The notes under the pieces: model-generated
The model's input: the letters and a program-made list of their open reading frames with translations, nothing else
The model's database searches: none
What the model was told of the DNA's origin: nothing
DNA from: Rhodoferax sp.
Lineage (GTDB): Bacteria; Pseudomonadota; Gammaproteobacteria; Burkholderiales; Burkholderiaceae
DNA length: 5,752 nucleotides
NCBI GenBank assembly: GCA_020048295.1
Contig: JAIFMT010000054.1
Location: 1 to 5,752 of the forward strand
Reading direction: 5' to 3'
Program-made: the position numbers and the translations under genes
Shown: in pieces, positions 5,527 to 5,752 of the stretch
How the letters are laid out: each line of letters starts with the position of its first letter
Position numbering within the stretch: the first letter of the stretch is position 1

Positions 5527-5752
5527 TCAGCGCTGCAGTTCGCGTCGAATCCGCCACGCATCGCCTTCACGCACCCATTCCAATTGCTTGCGGGTGCTGT
5601 CGCTGTAGTTGCTTGACTGGTATTTCTGCTCAAAATTGACCACCACGGTCTCGCCAGCGCTTGCAAAGGCCAGCTGAGCAAGGGTCACCTGGATCGCCCC
5701 CATTTTGCCCAGCTTGGCGCGCCGGTCGGCCTCCCACGCAGCGCGTGATTTG
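5527..5752 (-). CDS. C-terminal end of an NTF2-like (Cds6-type) domain protein, partial
   Basis: A minus-strand frame enters from the right edge (first whole codon at 5751) and gives 74 residues before a TGA stop (5529-5527). The product ends in TVVVNFEQKYQSSNYSD, then STRKQLEWVREGDAWRIRRELQR. The pattern F-x-Q-x-Y-x-S, Y-x-D, K-x-L-x-W, G-x-x-W-x-I is typical of the last strands of SnoaL/NTF2-like domains. It most resembles, from memory, the Cds6 domain at the C-terminus of some proteobacterial L,D-transpeptidases and related envelope proteins. The catalytic part, if any, lies outside the window, so no enzymatic role can be assigned. It converges with the PEP-CTERM gene and probably shares its terminator. 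The reading frame is well supported; the family call is moderate. Confidence 0.65.
   Translation of the reverse strand, partial: KSRAAWEADRRAKLGKMGAIQVTLAQLAFASAGETVVVNFEQKYQSSNYSDSTRKQLEWVREGDAWRIRRELQR

Noticed and set aside
5520..5539. Inverted repeat around the stop of the right-hand partial gene (GCGCT/AGCGC, CAGCGCTG)
   Set aside because: Short arms in conflicting registers with no T-run on the minus strand; the strong hairpin at 5479-5503 already serves as terminator.

Overview
The window looks like chromosomal DNA from a betaproteobacterium, most likely of the Comamonadaceae (Rhodoferax/Polaromonas/Acidovorax-like). Reasons: high G+C, the close match of the OxyR, ProC, UbiA and YfeX-type peroxidase sequences to what I recall from that group, a PEP-CTERM/exosortase-type surface protein, and an AT-rich stretch that resembles a dispersed repeat I associate with Comamonadaceae genomes. 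No tools were run, so the organism assignment is inference.

Layout, left to right: (1) the 3' part of glpK (glycerol kinase), plus strand, up to 713. (2) A 113-base gap with one GC-rich hairpin, then proC (pyrroline-5-carboxylate reductase), plus strand, 827-1612. (3) Converging on proC with only 14 bases between the stops, a minus-strand block read right to left: oxyR (4469-3516), a 109-base gap, a DyP/YfeX-type haem peroxidase (3406-2504), then ubiA (2493-1627), whose GTG start sits 10 bases after the peroxidase stop. (4) A 145-base divergent control region (4470-4614) with several dyads. (5) A plus-strand gene for a secreted PEP-CTERM protein (4615-5439). (6) A strong, probably bidirectional terminator (5479-5503). 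(7) The 3' end of a minus-strand gene running off the right edge (5751-5527), resembling the NTF2-like Cds6 domain found at the end of some L,D-transpeptidases.

How the genes may work together: OxyR is the peroxide sensor, with both redox cysteines at the canonical positions 199 and 208. The next gene is a cytosolic haem peroxidase, and the third makes the committed prenylated precursor of ubiquinone, so the block reads as a peroxide-defence/quinone unit. The PEP-CTERM gene diverges from oxyR and shares its control region. It is an envelope protein of more AT-rich composition.

Most notable observations: ProC lacks exactly the stretch of about 10 residues that forms the glycine-rich NADPH-binding loop, as an in-frame loss. 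The PEP-CTERM protein has a single mature cysteine in an FCID motif and a downstream FQLAVW motif, the pair expected of an internal Cys-Gln thioester adhesin domain. A dispersed-repeat-like stretch lies in frame inside the ubiA coding sequence with no change in protein length. The oxyR/PEP-CTERM region holds a perfect 8-bp inverted repeat enclosing a smaller dyad. I see no CRISPR array, tRNA, rRNA or transposase gene.
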